This document shows positions 1-5,455 of a DNA stretch of 5,455 nucleotides, in pieces. This DNA is from Chitinophagaceae bacterium. GTDB taxonomy: Bacteria > Bacteroidota > Bacteroidia > Chitinophagales > Chitinophagaceae. Position numbers and translations under genes: made by a program. The number at the start of each line of letters is the position of its first letter. Position 1 is the first letter of the stretch. The stretch covers positions 1 to 5,455 of the forward strand of contig CANJDY010000209.1 in assembly GCA_947472635.1 (NCBI GenBank). Direction: 5' to 3'. The notes under the pieces are model-generated. The model made no database searches, was not told where the DNA came from, and was given only the letters and a program-made list of their open reading frames with translations.

Positions 1-2
1 AC

Positions 3-2123
3 AGCAGCCCTGATTTTCCTGTCAATGATACGGCTGTTGTTTGTGGTGGCAGCTATTTTAGCTACCCTTTTTCGGCTACCGATAAAGATGGCGATCAATT
101 AACTTATTCACTATGTTCCGCATTTCAAGGAGGCTCTACTACCGTTCCTACACCCAATCCAGCCTTAGCTCCCCCCTATACCGTACTAGGCTATAGTTCT
201 CCTTATTATGGATCAGAGCCCATGGGAACCGGAGTCACTATCAATTCGATAACCGGTTTAATAAGTGGCATATCTCCCATGCCAACTACAGCTGGAGGTG
301 AATTTGTAGTTACCGTCTGCGTTACTGAAACCAGAGCCGGAATTTATTTAGGAGAAACTAGGAAAGAGCTACATATTCAAGTAAAAGATTGTGCACCGGT
401 AGGTGCTAAATTAGCACCCAAAGCAGTTACCTGTGATGGTTTTTCTGTTAACTTTTCCAATTCCGCCACTAACCCCTCCGGCGTACTATACACCTGGGAT
501 TTTGGTAACCCCTTATCAGGTTTAGACAATAGTAGTCCTCTGCCAACACCTGCACATATTTACTCAGATACCGGAGTGTACAAAGTGAAATTAACGGTTT
601 CCTTAGGTGGTTTATGTGCCAATGCAGATTCAATTTCAGTAAAAGTGTATCCAGGTTTTTTCCCCGACTTTACAGCGGATGGTCCGTTTTGTAAAGGGAT
701 GCCATTTAAATTTACTGATAACACAACTACTATTTATGGTGTTCCAACAGGCTGGCGCTGGAATTTTGGCAATCTCTCAGTTATCAATGATACTAGCCGC
801 ATTAAGGACCCCAGCTATACGTATACTTTACCAGGCACCTATCAGGCACAACTAATAGTGAGCAATACTTTCGGATGTACCGATTCAGTTAAAAAAAGTA
901 TTGTAATCACCAATGGGCCCAACATTGGTTTAATAAACGACACCCTCATTTGCACCATCGATACGCTGAAATTAAAAACCAGTAGCATCGGAAATTTTAT
1001 TTGGAGCCCGAATTATAATATTAGTAGTATCACCAATGCCAATCCATTGGTAAGTCCAGATGTGCCGACTACCTATTTTGTAAGTTTTACAGATTTTGTA
1101 GGATGCAAAAACACGGATTCTGTTTTTATAGATGTAAAACCATTTGCAACCATCCATGCAGGTAACGACACCACCATTTGTACATTGGATGGTTTTATGC
1201 TCAATACAATTAGTGATGCACTAAATTTTAAATGGAGCCCTACCACCTATTTAAGTAGTGCTTCGATTAAAAACCCCATCGCTACTCCCCTGGTTCCTTC
1301 CATTACCTACACTGTAGTTGGAAATATTGGAAAATGCCAGAGTCAGGATCAAATAACCATCCGAACAGTTCCACTACCAAAGGTGAAAGTAGGAAAAGAT
1401 ACCTTGGTTTGCTTTGGCACCAATACACCCCTAAGTGCATTAGGAGGCAGTATCTATACTTGGTCACCCTCCACTTACTTAACGGCCAGCAATATTGCCA
1501 ATCCACTAGCTGTAGCCATGTTGACTACCATCCGCTATAAGGTGGAGGTAAGAGATACGCTGGGTTGCACCAAATCTGTATTTGATAGTACCCTAGTTAC
1601 GGTGGATCCTATATTTCAAGCCGATGCGGGTCCAGCTGATACTTCCGTTGTAGTAGGTGAACCATTAGTTTTAAACGGCACAGGCGGTACTACTTACTTA
1701 TGGCAACCTGCCAACTGGTTGAACAATCCAACGATCTCCAACCCAATTGCCAATCCCCTCGACAATATTACCTATCAATTAACCGCAATTAGTGCTGCAG
1801 GATGCAAGGCGACTGATAACATTCGGGTAAAAGTGTATAAAATTGCACCAGGTTTTTATGTGCCCGGGGCATTTACGCCAAACAATGATGGCAACAATGA
1901 TGTTATAAGACCAATCTTGATAGGCATGCGATCACTCAAATTATTCAGCGTATACAACCGATGGGGGCAATTATTGTTTTCCACGACCGAAAAAGGCAAA
2001 GGCTGGGACGGAAGCTTTGGAGGAAACCAACAAGACCCGGGTACATTTGTGTGGATGGCAGAGGGAGAAACTTTTTTGGGGCAGATTATCAAAAAACAGG
2101 GAACAGTTGTTTTACTGAGATAA
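3..2123 (+). CDS. Secreted PKD/Ig-repeat surface protein with gliding-motility-associated C-terminal (T9SS type B) domain, 5' partial
   Basis: The frame is open to the left edge, so the ATG at 222 is internal and the true start and signal peptide lie outside the window; 706 residues are visible. Fragment residues 1-137 form a cadherin/Ig-like region with the FSATDKDGDQLTYSLC stretch often seen in this protein class. Two PKD domains follow, at about 140-216 (WDFG at 165-168) and 218-306 (WNFG at 253-256). Four tandem Ig-like repeats of 71-80 residues span 312-615. Residues 618-706 are a CHU_C domain, beginning FYVPGAFTPNNDGNNDV and continuing through VYNRWGQLLF, WDG and GTFVW to the terminal VVLLR. 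From family knowledge, this tail directs export across the outer membrane by the type IX system and cell-surface attachment or release. The ligand of the repeats is unknown; adhesion or gliding is inference. No frameshift is visible. A 76-bp gap separates it from the next gene, so a separate transcription unit is likely. Confidence 0.93.
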   Translation, partial: SSPDFPVNDTAVVCGGSYFSYPFSATDKDGDQLTYSLCSAFQGGSTTVPTPNPALAPPYTVLGYSSPYYGSEPMGTGVTINSITGLISGISPMPTTAGGEFVVTVCVTETRAGIYLGETRKELHIQVKDCAPVGAKLAPKAVTCDGFSVNFSNSATNPSGVLYTWDFGNPLSGLDNSSPLPTPAHIYSDTGVYKVKLTVSLGGLCANADSISVKVYPGFFPDFTADGPFCKGMPFKFTDNTTTIYGVPTGWRWNFGNLSVINDTSRIKDPSYTYTLPGTYQAQLIVSNTFGCTDSVKKSIVITNGPNIGLINDTLICTIDTLKLKTSSIGNFIWSPNYNISSITNANPLVSPDVPTTYFVSFTDFVGCKNTDSVFIDVKPFATIHAGNDTTICTLDGFMLNTISDALNFKWSPTTYLSSASIKNPIATPLVPSITYTVVGNIGKCQSQDQITIRTVPLPKVKVGKDTLVCFGTNTPLSALGGSIYTWSPSTYLTASNIANPLAVAMLTTIRYKVEVRDTLGCTKSVFDSTLVTVDPIFQADAGPADTSVVVGEPLVLNGTGGTTYLWQPANWLNNPTISNPIANPLDNITYQLTAISAAGCKATDNIRVKVYKIAPGFYVPGAFTPNNDGNNDVIRPILIGMRSLKLFSVYNRWGQLLFSTTEKGKGWDGSFGGNQQDPGTFVWMAEGETFLGQIIKKQGTVVLLR
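936..1847 (+). repeat. Four tandem Ig-like protein repeats (71-80 residues each) within the CHU_C protein
   Basis: Approximate repeat units are 936-1163, 1164-1394, 1395-1634 and 1635-1847. Each begins with a DT or NDT turn followed by a short hydrophobic strand. Each then carries a W-[SQ]-P core followed by an aromatic residue, an isoleucine and an N-P-[LI] step (for example WSPTTYL, then IKNPIATP), and later an aromatic strand such as TTYFV, ITYTV, IRYKV or ITYQL. Units 1, 3 and 4 also keep a GC pair near their end (VGCKN, LGCTK, AGCKA), while unit 2 has GKCQS. The repeats are clear at protein level but diverged at DNA level, so this is old duplication, not a recent expansion. They probably form a rigid stalk holding the N-terminal region away from the cell, which is inference. 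Confidence 0.75.
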
Positions 2124-2148
2124 ATATACATTTATACATTGGCCTATA

Positions 2149-2175
2149 GCATTTTAAAACTACTGTTTCAAATGC
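2149..2175 (+). other. Imperfect hairpin in the gap upstream of the SDR gene
   Basis: GCATTT (2149-2154) pairs with AAATGC (2170-2175). Inside it, AAAC (2157-2160) pairs with GTTT (2165-2168) around a TACT loop, with a small 2/1 internal bulge. No T-run follows on either strand, so it is not a canonical intrinsic terminator. It could be the 3' end structure of the upstream mRNA, part of the SDR 5' leader, or chance in AT-rich DNA. Confidence 0.3.
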
Positions 2176-2199
2176 CCCAGCAACAATAAAATAAAAGAG

Positions 2200-2964
2200 A
2201 TGAATAAAACAGTATTAATAACAGGCGCTACTTCAGGAATTGGCGAAGCCTGTGCGAAAAAATTTGCAGCCGATGGCGATCGGCTCATTATTACCGGTCG
2301 CAGAGCCGACCGACTGAATGCATTAAAAATTGAATTGGAAAAAGATTTTTCATCTTCAGTACTCGCACTGGTTTTTGATGTACAAGACAGAAAAGCGGTA
2401 GCGGAAAACCTGGGTACATTGTCTGCTGAATGGCAGCATATTGATCTGTTGATCAACAATGCCGGACTTGCGGCAGGAAAAGATTCGTTCGATACTGCTG
2501 ATATCAATGACTGGGAAGCCATGCTACATACCAATGTACTTGGATTGTTGTATGTTTCCAAACTGATTGTGCCGCAAATGATGGCTAATAAAAAGGGGCA
2601 TATTGTAAATATCGGATCCATCGCGGGCAAAGAAGTGTATGAGAATGGAAATGTATATTGTGCCAGTAAATTTGCAGTGGATGCCATTAGTAAATCCATG
2701 CGAATCGATTTGCTCAAACATTCCATCAAAGTTACTTGCATACATCCTGGTGCAGTGGAAACAGAATTCTCCTTGGTTCGATTTAAAGGGGATGAAAAAA
2801 AAGCGAATGCAGCCTACAATGGTATTGTTCCACTAAATGGCCATGATATTGCAGATGCCATTTTTTACTGTACCCAATTACCCGACCATGTATGCATCAA
2901 TGACCTTGTGATTACCCCCACCCAACAAGCCAACGCTTATTATACACACCAATCATTCAACTAA
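2200..2964 (+). CDS. ydfG: YdfG-like NADP-dependent short-chain dehydrogenase/reductase
   Basis: This 254-residue protein is a complete classical SDR of usual length. The Rossmann motif TGATSGIG is at residues 8-15, RR at 34-35 favours NADP(H) over NAD(H), DV is at 60-61 and NNAG at 86-89. The catalytic set is complete: N112, S140, and Y153 with K157 in YCASK. A PG pair follows at 183-184. The similarity to E. coli YdfG goes beyond the fold, including AEW..ID, NNAGLA, DWE.M..TN, G.VY, TEFS.VRFKGD and LP.HV.IN. YdfG oxidises L-allo-threonine and L-serine and reduces 3-hydroxy acid/malonic semialdehyde-type substrates; the symbol here is by resemblance and the substrate is not proven. The enzyme is presumably cytoplasmic, with no signal peptide. 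The ATG at 2200 is chosen because it puts the glycine motif at the normal distance from the N-terminus; the region before it is A-rich without a strong Shine-Dalgarno site. It probably shares an operon with the DUF2147 gene 8 bp downstream. Confidence 0.94.
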   Translation: MNKTVLITGATSGIGEACAKKFAADGDRLIITGRRADRLNALKIELEKDFSSSVLALVFDVQDRKAVAENLGTLSAEWQHIDLLINNAGLAAGKDSFDTADINDWEAMLHTNVLGLLYVSKLIVPQMMANKKGHIVNIGSIAGKEVYENGNVYCASKFAVDAISKSMRIDLLKHSIKVTCIHPGAVETEFSLVRFKGDEKKANAAYNGIVPLNGHDIADAIFYCTQLPDHVCINDLVITPTQQANAYYTHQSFN

Positions 2965-2972
2965 AAGATCAA

Positions 2973-3410
2973 ATGAAAAATTCAATTTTATTGACCGCAA
3001 GTTTACTGGCTTTTTTATTTTCAACCGCCCAAAAAGAGGCAGTGGAAAAAGTTTGGTACAACGCAGAAAAAACTTCAAAAATTCAAATTTTCAAAGCGGT
3101 AGATGGATATTTTTACGGAAAAATAATATGGATTAAAGTACCCAATGATAAAAACGGCAAACCGAAATTAGATCTACAAAACAAAGACGAGCATGTAAGA
3201 ACGCAGCCAATAATGGGCTTGCTAATCATTAAAAAGTTCAAGAAAGGCAGTAGTGCCAATGAGTTCGAAGATGGAACAGTGTACGACCCCATCAGTGGCA
3301 AAACCTACTGTGGCACCCTGTCTGTAAATGGTAAAGAACTAAAATTGCGCGGATTTATCTGTGGGTTTAGTTTCCTAGGCAGAAGCTCAGTATGGACAGA
3401 GGCAGAATAA
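2973..3410 (+). CDS. Exported DUF2147 domain-containing protein
   Basis: The product has 145 residues. Residues 1-19 are a Sec signal peptide: a Lys at position 2, a hydrophobic core through LLAFLF, and a probable cleavage after STA before Q20. The remainder fits the DUF2147 family along its whole length: VW at 27-28, YGKIIWIK at 48-55, a D..NKD turn near 67-72, the PIMGL strand at 79-83, DGTVYDPISGKTY at 100-112, LKLRGF at 123-128 and LGRSSVW at 135-141. DUF2147 proteins are small exported beta-rich proteins with no established biochemical role, so no function is assigned. The gene starts 8 bp after the SDR stop and has no room for its own promoter, so cotranscription is likely. The palindromic terminator lies 79 bp downstream. 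Two cysteines in the mature part (C113 and C130) could pair after export, which is speculation. Confidence 0.9.
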   Translation: MKNSILLTASLLAFLFSTAQKEAVEKVWYNAEKTSKIQIFKAVDGYFYGKIIWIKVPNDKNGKPKLDLQNKDEHVRTQPIMGLLIIKKFKKGSSANEFEDGTVYDPISGKTYCGTLSVNGKELKLRGFICGFSFLGRSSVWTEAE

Positions 3411-3489
3411 GGGAAGGGGCTATAAATAAACTAAAAATGGTGAATGGGATGGTCAATTTTTTATGACGATTCAATCAGATGCACATTAT

Positions 3490-3527
3490 AAAAATGCTCA
3501 AATAAATATTTATTTGAGCATTTTTTT
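3490..3527. terminator. Bidirectional intrinsic terminator between convergent genes
   Basis: Bases 3490-3525 form a perfect palindrome centred between 3507 and 3508. The outer arm is AAAAATGCTCAAAT and its partner ATTTGAGCATTTTT, and the AT-rich centre is also self-complementary. On the plus strand it is followed by a 7-T run (3521-3527). On the minus strand the A-run at 3490-3494 becomes a T-run. The site lies 79 bp after the plus-strand DUF2147 stop and about 50 bp after the minus-strand lipoprotein stop, as expected for a shared terminator of converging transcripts. The arms are AT-rich, with the only GC pairs in GCTC/GAGC, so efficiency could be modest. Confidence 0.85.
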
Positions 3528-3576
3528 AGTCGGTTTGTATAGTAATTTTTACCCGATGATGGTGTTGTAGAAATTT

Positions 3577-3963
3577 TTAATTCACCAGTTCAAACTCCTG
3601 CATATCAAGGAAAATATGTGCTTCCTGCTTGGTATCAATCGTTTGGGCAACATTGAGTCCATTGATCAAGGTTACTTTTTTGATTAGCGTACCTCCGTTG
3701 GTAAATGAAATTTCATCGGCCACTCCATTCAAGGTATAGCGCACACTGATTGGATTACCATTGGATGTTCCGTTTAATTTTGTGGTGATGGCAATCGCAT
3801 AATTGGTAGTTGGCTTAATACAAGCCCCTGGCTCAATAGGGGTGCCGTTTTCATAAACAAAGGCAATGCTTTGCGCGGTTAGGGTTGGCTGGGAGCTTTC
3901 TTTTTTACAACCTACCGCTGCAAAAATAAGTATCCACGATAGGCAATACAAACTAGATTTCAT
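3577..3963 (-). CDS. Small lipoprotein of unknown function
   Basis: The product has 128 residues. The N-terminus is a lipoprotein signal: a Lys at position 2, a hydrophobic segment through residue 18, and the lipobox AVGC with the lipidated Cys at 19, followed by KKESSQ. The mature part of about 110 residues is probably beta-rich, with alternating strands such as YAIAITT, ISVRYTL and KKVTLI. I recognise no family and assign no function. It is predicted to be anchored in the outer or inner membrane facing the periplasm or surface. The ATG at 3963 is supported because it starts the signal peptide directly. The gene is last in a leftward cluster, 67 bp after the stop of the secreted beta-sandwich gene, and that gap contains an open frame overlapping both neighbours. 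Transcription probably ends at the palindrome at 3490-3525. Confidence 0.85.
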   Translation of the reverse strand: MKSSLYCLSWILIFAAVGCKKESSQPTLTAQSIAFVYENGTPIEPGACIKPTTNYAIAITTKLNGTSNGNPISVRYTLNGVADEISFTNGGTLIKKVTLINGLNVAQTIDTKQEAHIFLDMQEFELVN

Positions 3964-4031
3964 ACTTGACTAATTTTTGAGGCTATTCTATTCATATACA
4001 TTGATATTACCAACAGCCATTGTAGCTGCAT
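3960..4031 (-). CDS. Possible 22-codon bridging mini-ORF
   Basis: Reading leftward, an ATG at 4031-4029 shares its A with the TAA stop of the upstream gene (TAATG). The frame stays open for 22 codons and ends in a TGA at 3962-3960, which overlaps the ATG of the lipoprotein gene (ATGA). The predicted peptide starts MQLQWLLVISMYM and ends KISQV, so its first half is hydrophobic. No known family is recognised. It could be a coupling ORF that passes ribosomes from one gene to the next, a tiny membrane peptide, or chance. The overlaps are exact in the sequence; translation is unproven. Confidence 0.2.
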   Translation of the reverse strand: MQLQWLLVISMYMNRIASKISQV

Positions 4032-4933
4032 TATTTTTGAATGACGTTGATTTCCTTGACAATCCCTAAGGCGGCAACTTTATAAATGCCGGGATTTAAA
4101 TTAGTGAAAATAGTTTCGCCATTGGTAATTGCCTGAGATGCCACCGTTTGCCCATTCAATTGTAACACCACCATTGCACCATCCCAAGGATATACCACTT
4201 TGATCTCGCCCTTAGCATAACAAACTACATTCTTCCTATAATAGATAATCGGTGGCTGTGTTGACACAGTCCATTCTTTTAATACCGATTGATCTTCAGA
4301 CAACACCCTGTATACAACAGGATTTGTAAAATTGGTTAAATTAGCCCCAGCTATTTGTTGGACTGTTCCAATATAAGCAGTTGCTCCAGAACTTAAAGTA
4401 AATACGCTATTCAATGCGATAACCGGCTGCAGTTTATCAAGTGTAACAATAACTTTTGACAAATCAATTTGAATGCCTTTGCGAGTAACGTCCTTAAAAT
4501 TAAAATCCACTATTTCGGCGGCGGCACTCAAGGCAGGACTCGAAAAACTTTGAGCTTGAAATAAGTTGCCAAAATGTTGGCCGATTGCAAAGGTTTTGGT
4601 TAGAGTAATATCTTTAACCGTATTTTTTACAGAATTGTAAATTTTGAAATTGATGGTTTCACTATTTACATTTGCAAAAACAGTCAAGTATGCATAATAA
4701 CTTTTTTGACTCGCTACATACATTAAATTGGTAACACCCCTACACTCTCCATTAACAAAAGCCGCCACTTTATCATTGGTACTAGTAAGTGTTATTCCAT
4801 CCATATTTAAGAAGCCCACAAAGGTCATCGTGTATTGAAAATTATTTTCATTCACTACCCAATTGGGTGCTTGGCCAAAAGATGTATTAACCAGCAGCAG
4901 CAACAATATTGCAAAAAAAACCTTGTTTGTCAT
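4031..4933 (-). CDS. Secreted multi-domain beta-sandwich protein, probable T9SS cargo-like surface protein
   Basis: The product has 300 residues from the ATG at 4933. An in-frame ATG at 4960 would add nine residues; 4933 is preferred because it gives a textbook signal peptide (MTNKVFF, a run of leucines, probable cleavage at SFGQ, residues 18-21). Residues 24-130 form a domain seen in many Bacteroidota surface proteins, with W25, FQYTMTF at 32-38, NDKVAAFVNGECRG at 53-66 and INFKIYN at 94-100. Residues 140-225 resemble a bacterial Ig-like domain of the DUF5018 type, with FTLSSGA at 178-184, FTNPVVYRV at 202-210 and the ending EWTV. The last 70 residues contain LQLNGQTVASQ and LNPGIYKV and end in a KEINVIQK strand, resembling the second half of a type A sorting domain but lacking YPNP. 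The ligand and role are unknown. It lies 36 bp after the stop of the upstream type A cargo gene, so cotranscription is likely. Confidence 0.85.
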   Translation of the reverse strand: MTNKVFFAILLLLLVNTSFGQAPNWVVNENNFQYTMTFVGFLNMDGITLTSTNDKVAAFVNGECRGVTNLMYVASQKSYYAYLTVFANVNSETINFKIYNSVKNTVKDITLTKTFAIGQHFGNLFQAQSFSSPALSAAAEIVDFNFKDVTRKGIQIDLSKVIVTLDKLQPVIALNSVFTLSSGATAYIGTVQQIAGANLTNFTNPVVYRVLSEDQSVLKEWTVSTQPPIIYYRKNVVCYAKGEIKVVYPWDGAMVVLQLNGQTVASQAITNGETIFTNLNPGIYKVAALGIVKEINVIQK

Positions 4934-4969
4934 TTTAATTATTAACGCTTTTAGGATCATACAAACAAC

Positions 4970-5455
4970 TTATTTATGTGATACTGATTGTTTGACAACT
5001 TTAGTAACAATCCTTTGCCCATTCATTTCGGTTTGCAACAAATAAACTCCATTCGAAATAGCAGGAGAAATACTCACCTTATTCAACCCCTTTTCTACAG
5101 TTAGTTGTTTAGCAAAAACCACCTGCCCATTAATGGAATAAAGTTTGATCGTTGCCGTTTGACTTTGAGTGGCCCTCAACTCGATGGTTAATTCGGTATC
5201 AAATGGATTTGGATAAATTCTGATATTATCAGTCCTATCATCCTTTTCTTCAACAAATGCTAGCACAACCGGTTTGGAGATTGTACCCAACACGTCATTG
5301 CCCTTAAAGCCTACATTGAAAGATGTTTTTCTCTGGGCGGTGCCATCTCCTACATGAAAATTCAAGCTTTGAGGAGTTTCGCCATAAATGGTAATATAGG
5401 TAAGTTCAGCATCGTTTTTACGGGAAGCTATTCCCTTCAACAGTCCCTTGTCATC
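4970..5455 (-). CDS. T9SS type A sorting-domain protein, 5' partial
   Basis: The leftward frame is open to the right edge of the window. The first apparent start, at 5440, is a TTG codon inside the gene with sense codons before it, so the true start lies outside; 161 residues are visible. Fragment residues 7-67 are a beta-rich segment (YITIYGETPQSLNFHV, then VGFKGNDVLGTISKPVVL) that resembles the later half of the first domain of the downstream protein. Residues 78-158 (about 4982-5224) are a typical type A sorting domain: IRIYPNPFDTEL, then ATIKLYSINGQVVF, GLNKVSI and SNGVYLLQTEMNGQRIVTKVVKQ. In this family the tail is recognised by the type IX secretion system and removed by the sortase-like PorU, usually leaving the protein on the surface or released. 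The enzymatic or binding part is not visible, so function cannot be stated. It is the first visible gene of a leftward cluster. Confidence 0.9.
   Translation of the reverse strand, partial: DDKGLLKGIASRKNDAELTYITIYGETPQSLNFHVGDGTAQRKTSFNVGFKGNDVLGTISKPVVLAFVEEKDDRTDNIRIYPNPFDTELTIELRATQSQTATIKLYSINGQVVFAKQLTVEKGLNKVSISPAISNGVYLLQTEMNGQRIVTKVVKQSVSHK

Noticed and set aside
222..2123. ATG at 222 as the true start of the large surface protein
   Set aside because: The frame is open with clear domain sequence (including the ATDKDGDQLTYSLC stretch) upstream to the window edge, and there is no signal peptide after 222.
1856..2131. Minus-strand open frame opposite the CHU_C domain
   Set aside because: A shadow of the well-supported plus-strand coding sequence, with no family resemblance.
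2139..2169. Bacteroidota-type promoter before the SDR gene (TTG at 2139-2141, TACTGTTTC at 2161-2169, 19-bp spacing)
   Set aside because: The spacing is right, but the downstream element fits TAnnTTTG only with an extra base and a C in place of the final G, and it overlaps the hairpin. Too weak to annotate.
2160..2741. Long minus-strand open frame opposite the SDR gene (193 codons)
   Set aside because: It is antisense to a strongly supported SDR with all catalytic motifs; its translation shows no recognisable domain.
3437..3466. Nine-codon frame in the intergenic stretch before the terminator
   Set aside because: Too short, with no start context and nothing beyond chance to support it.
4931..4960. 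Upstream ATG at 4960 as the start of the 300-residue secreted protein
   Set aside because: It would add a hydrophobic nine-residue extension before a complete signal peptide that begins at 4933. It is not excluded, as 4960 would leave only 9 bp after the upstream stop.
5438..5440. Start codon for the rightmost minus-strand gene
   Set aside because: It is a TTG inside an open frame that continues to the window edge, and no signal peptide follows, although the protein has a secretion tail.
1..5455. Mobile element, CRISPR array, tRNA or rRNA
   Set aside because: I saw no terminal inverted repeats, transposase or integrase motifs, regularly spaced direct repeats or structural RNA signatures on reading both strands.

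Overview
The window looks like chromosomal DNA from a member of the Bacteroidota, plausibly near the Chitinophagaceae or a related gliding, non-enteric lineage; the exact taxon is inference. The evidence is the protein content: a large PKD/Ig-repeat protein ending in the gliding-motility-associated (CHU_C, type B) sorting domain, a second protein ending in a type A sorting domain (the YPNP-type Por secretion tail), a Bacteroidota-style lipoprotein, moderate-to-low GC, and starts without clear Shine-Dalgarno sites. Both sorting-domain classes are substrates of the type IX secretion system (T9SS), although no T9SS machinery gene is visible here.

Layout on the plus strand. A 5'-truncated gene (from the left edge to 2123) encodes the C-terminal 706 residues of a secreted surface protein: a cadherin/Ig-like N-terminal part, two PKD domains, four tandem Ig-like repeats and a CHU_C tail. 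After a 76-bp gap containing an imperfect hairpin come two closely spaced genes that are probably one operon: a YdfG-like short-chain dehydrogenase (2200-2964) and, 8 bp later, a small exported DUF2147 protein (2973-3410). Transcription probably ends at a perfect 36-bp palindrome with a T-run (3490-3527).

Layout on the minus strand. A three-gene cluster reads leftward and converges on the same palindrome, which can serve as terminator in both directions. It starts with a 3' portion of a T9SS type A cargo gene (5455 to 4970, truncated by the window edge). Next is a secreted beta-sandwich protein (4933 to 4031) whose first domain resembles the visible part of the preceding protein and whose end resembles a sorting domain without the YPNP motif. 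The last gene encodes a small lipoprotein of unknown function (3963 to 3577). A 22-codon open frame lies between the last two genes: its ATG overlaps the upstream stop (TAATG) and its TGA overlaps the downstream start (ATGA).

Overall, four of the five substantial non-cytoplasmic proteins here have surface or secreted features, and the SDR is the only clear cytoplasmic enzyme. I see no CRISPR array, insertion sequence, integrase, tRNA, rRNA or defence system. The most unusual items are the bridging mini-ORF and the related domains in the two adjacent minus-strand secreted proteins; neither amounts to a demonstrated new system.
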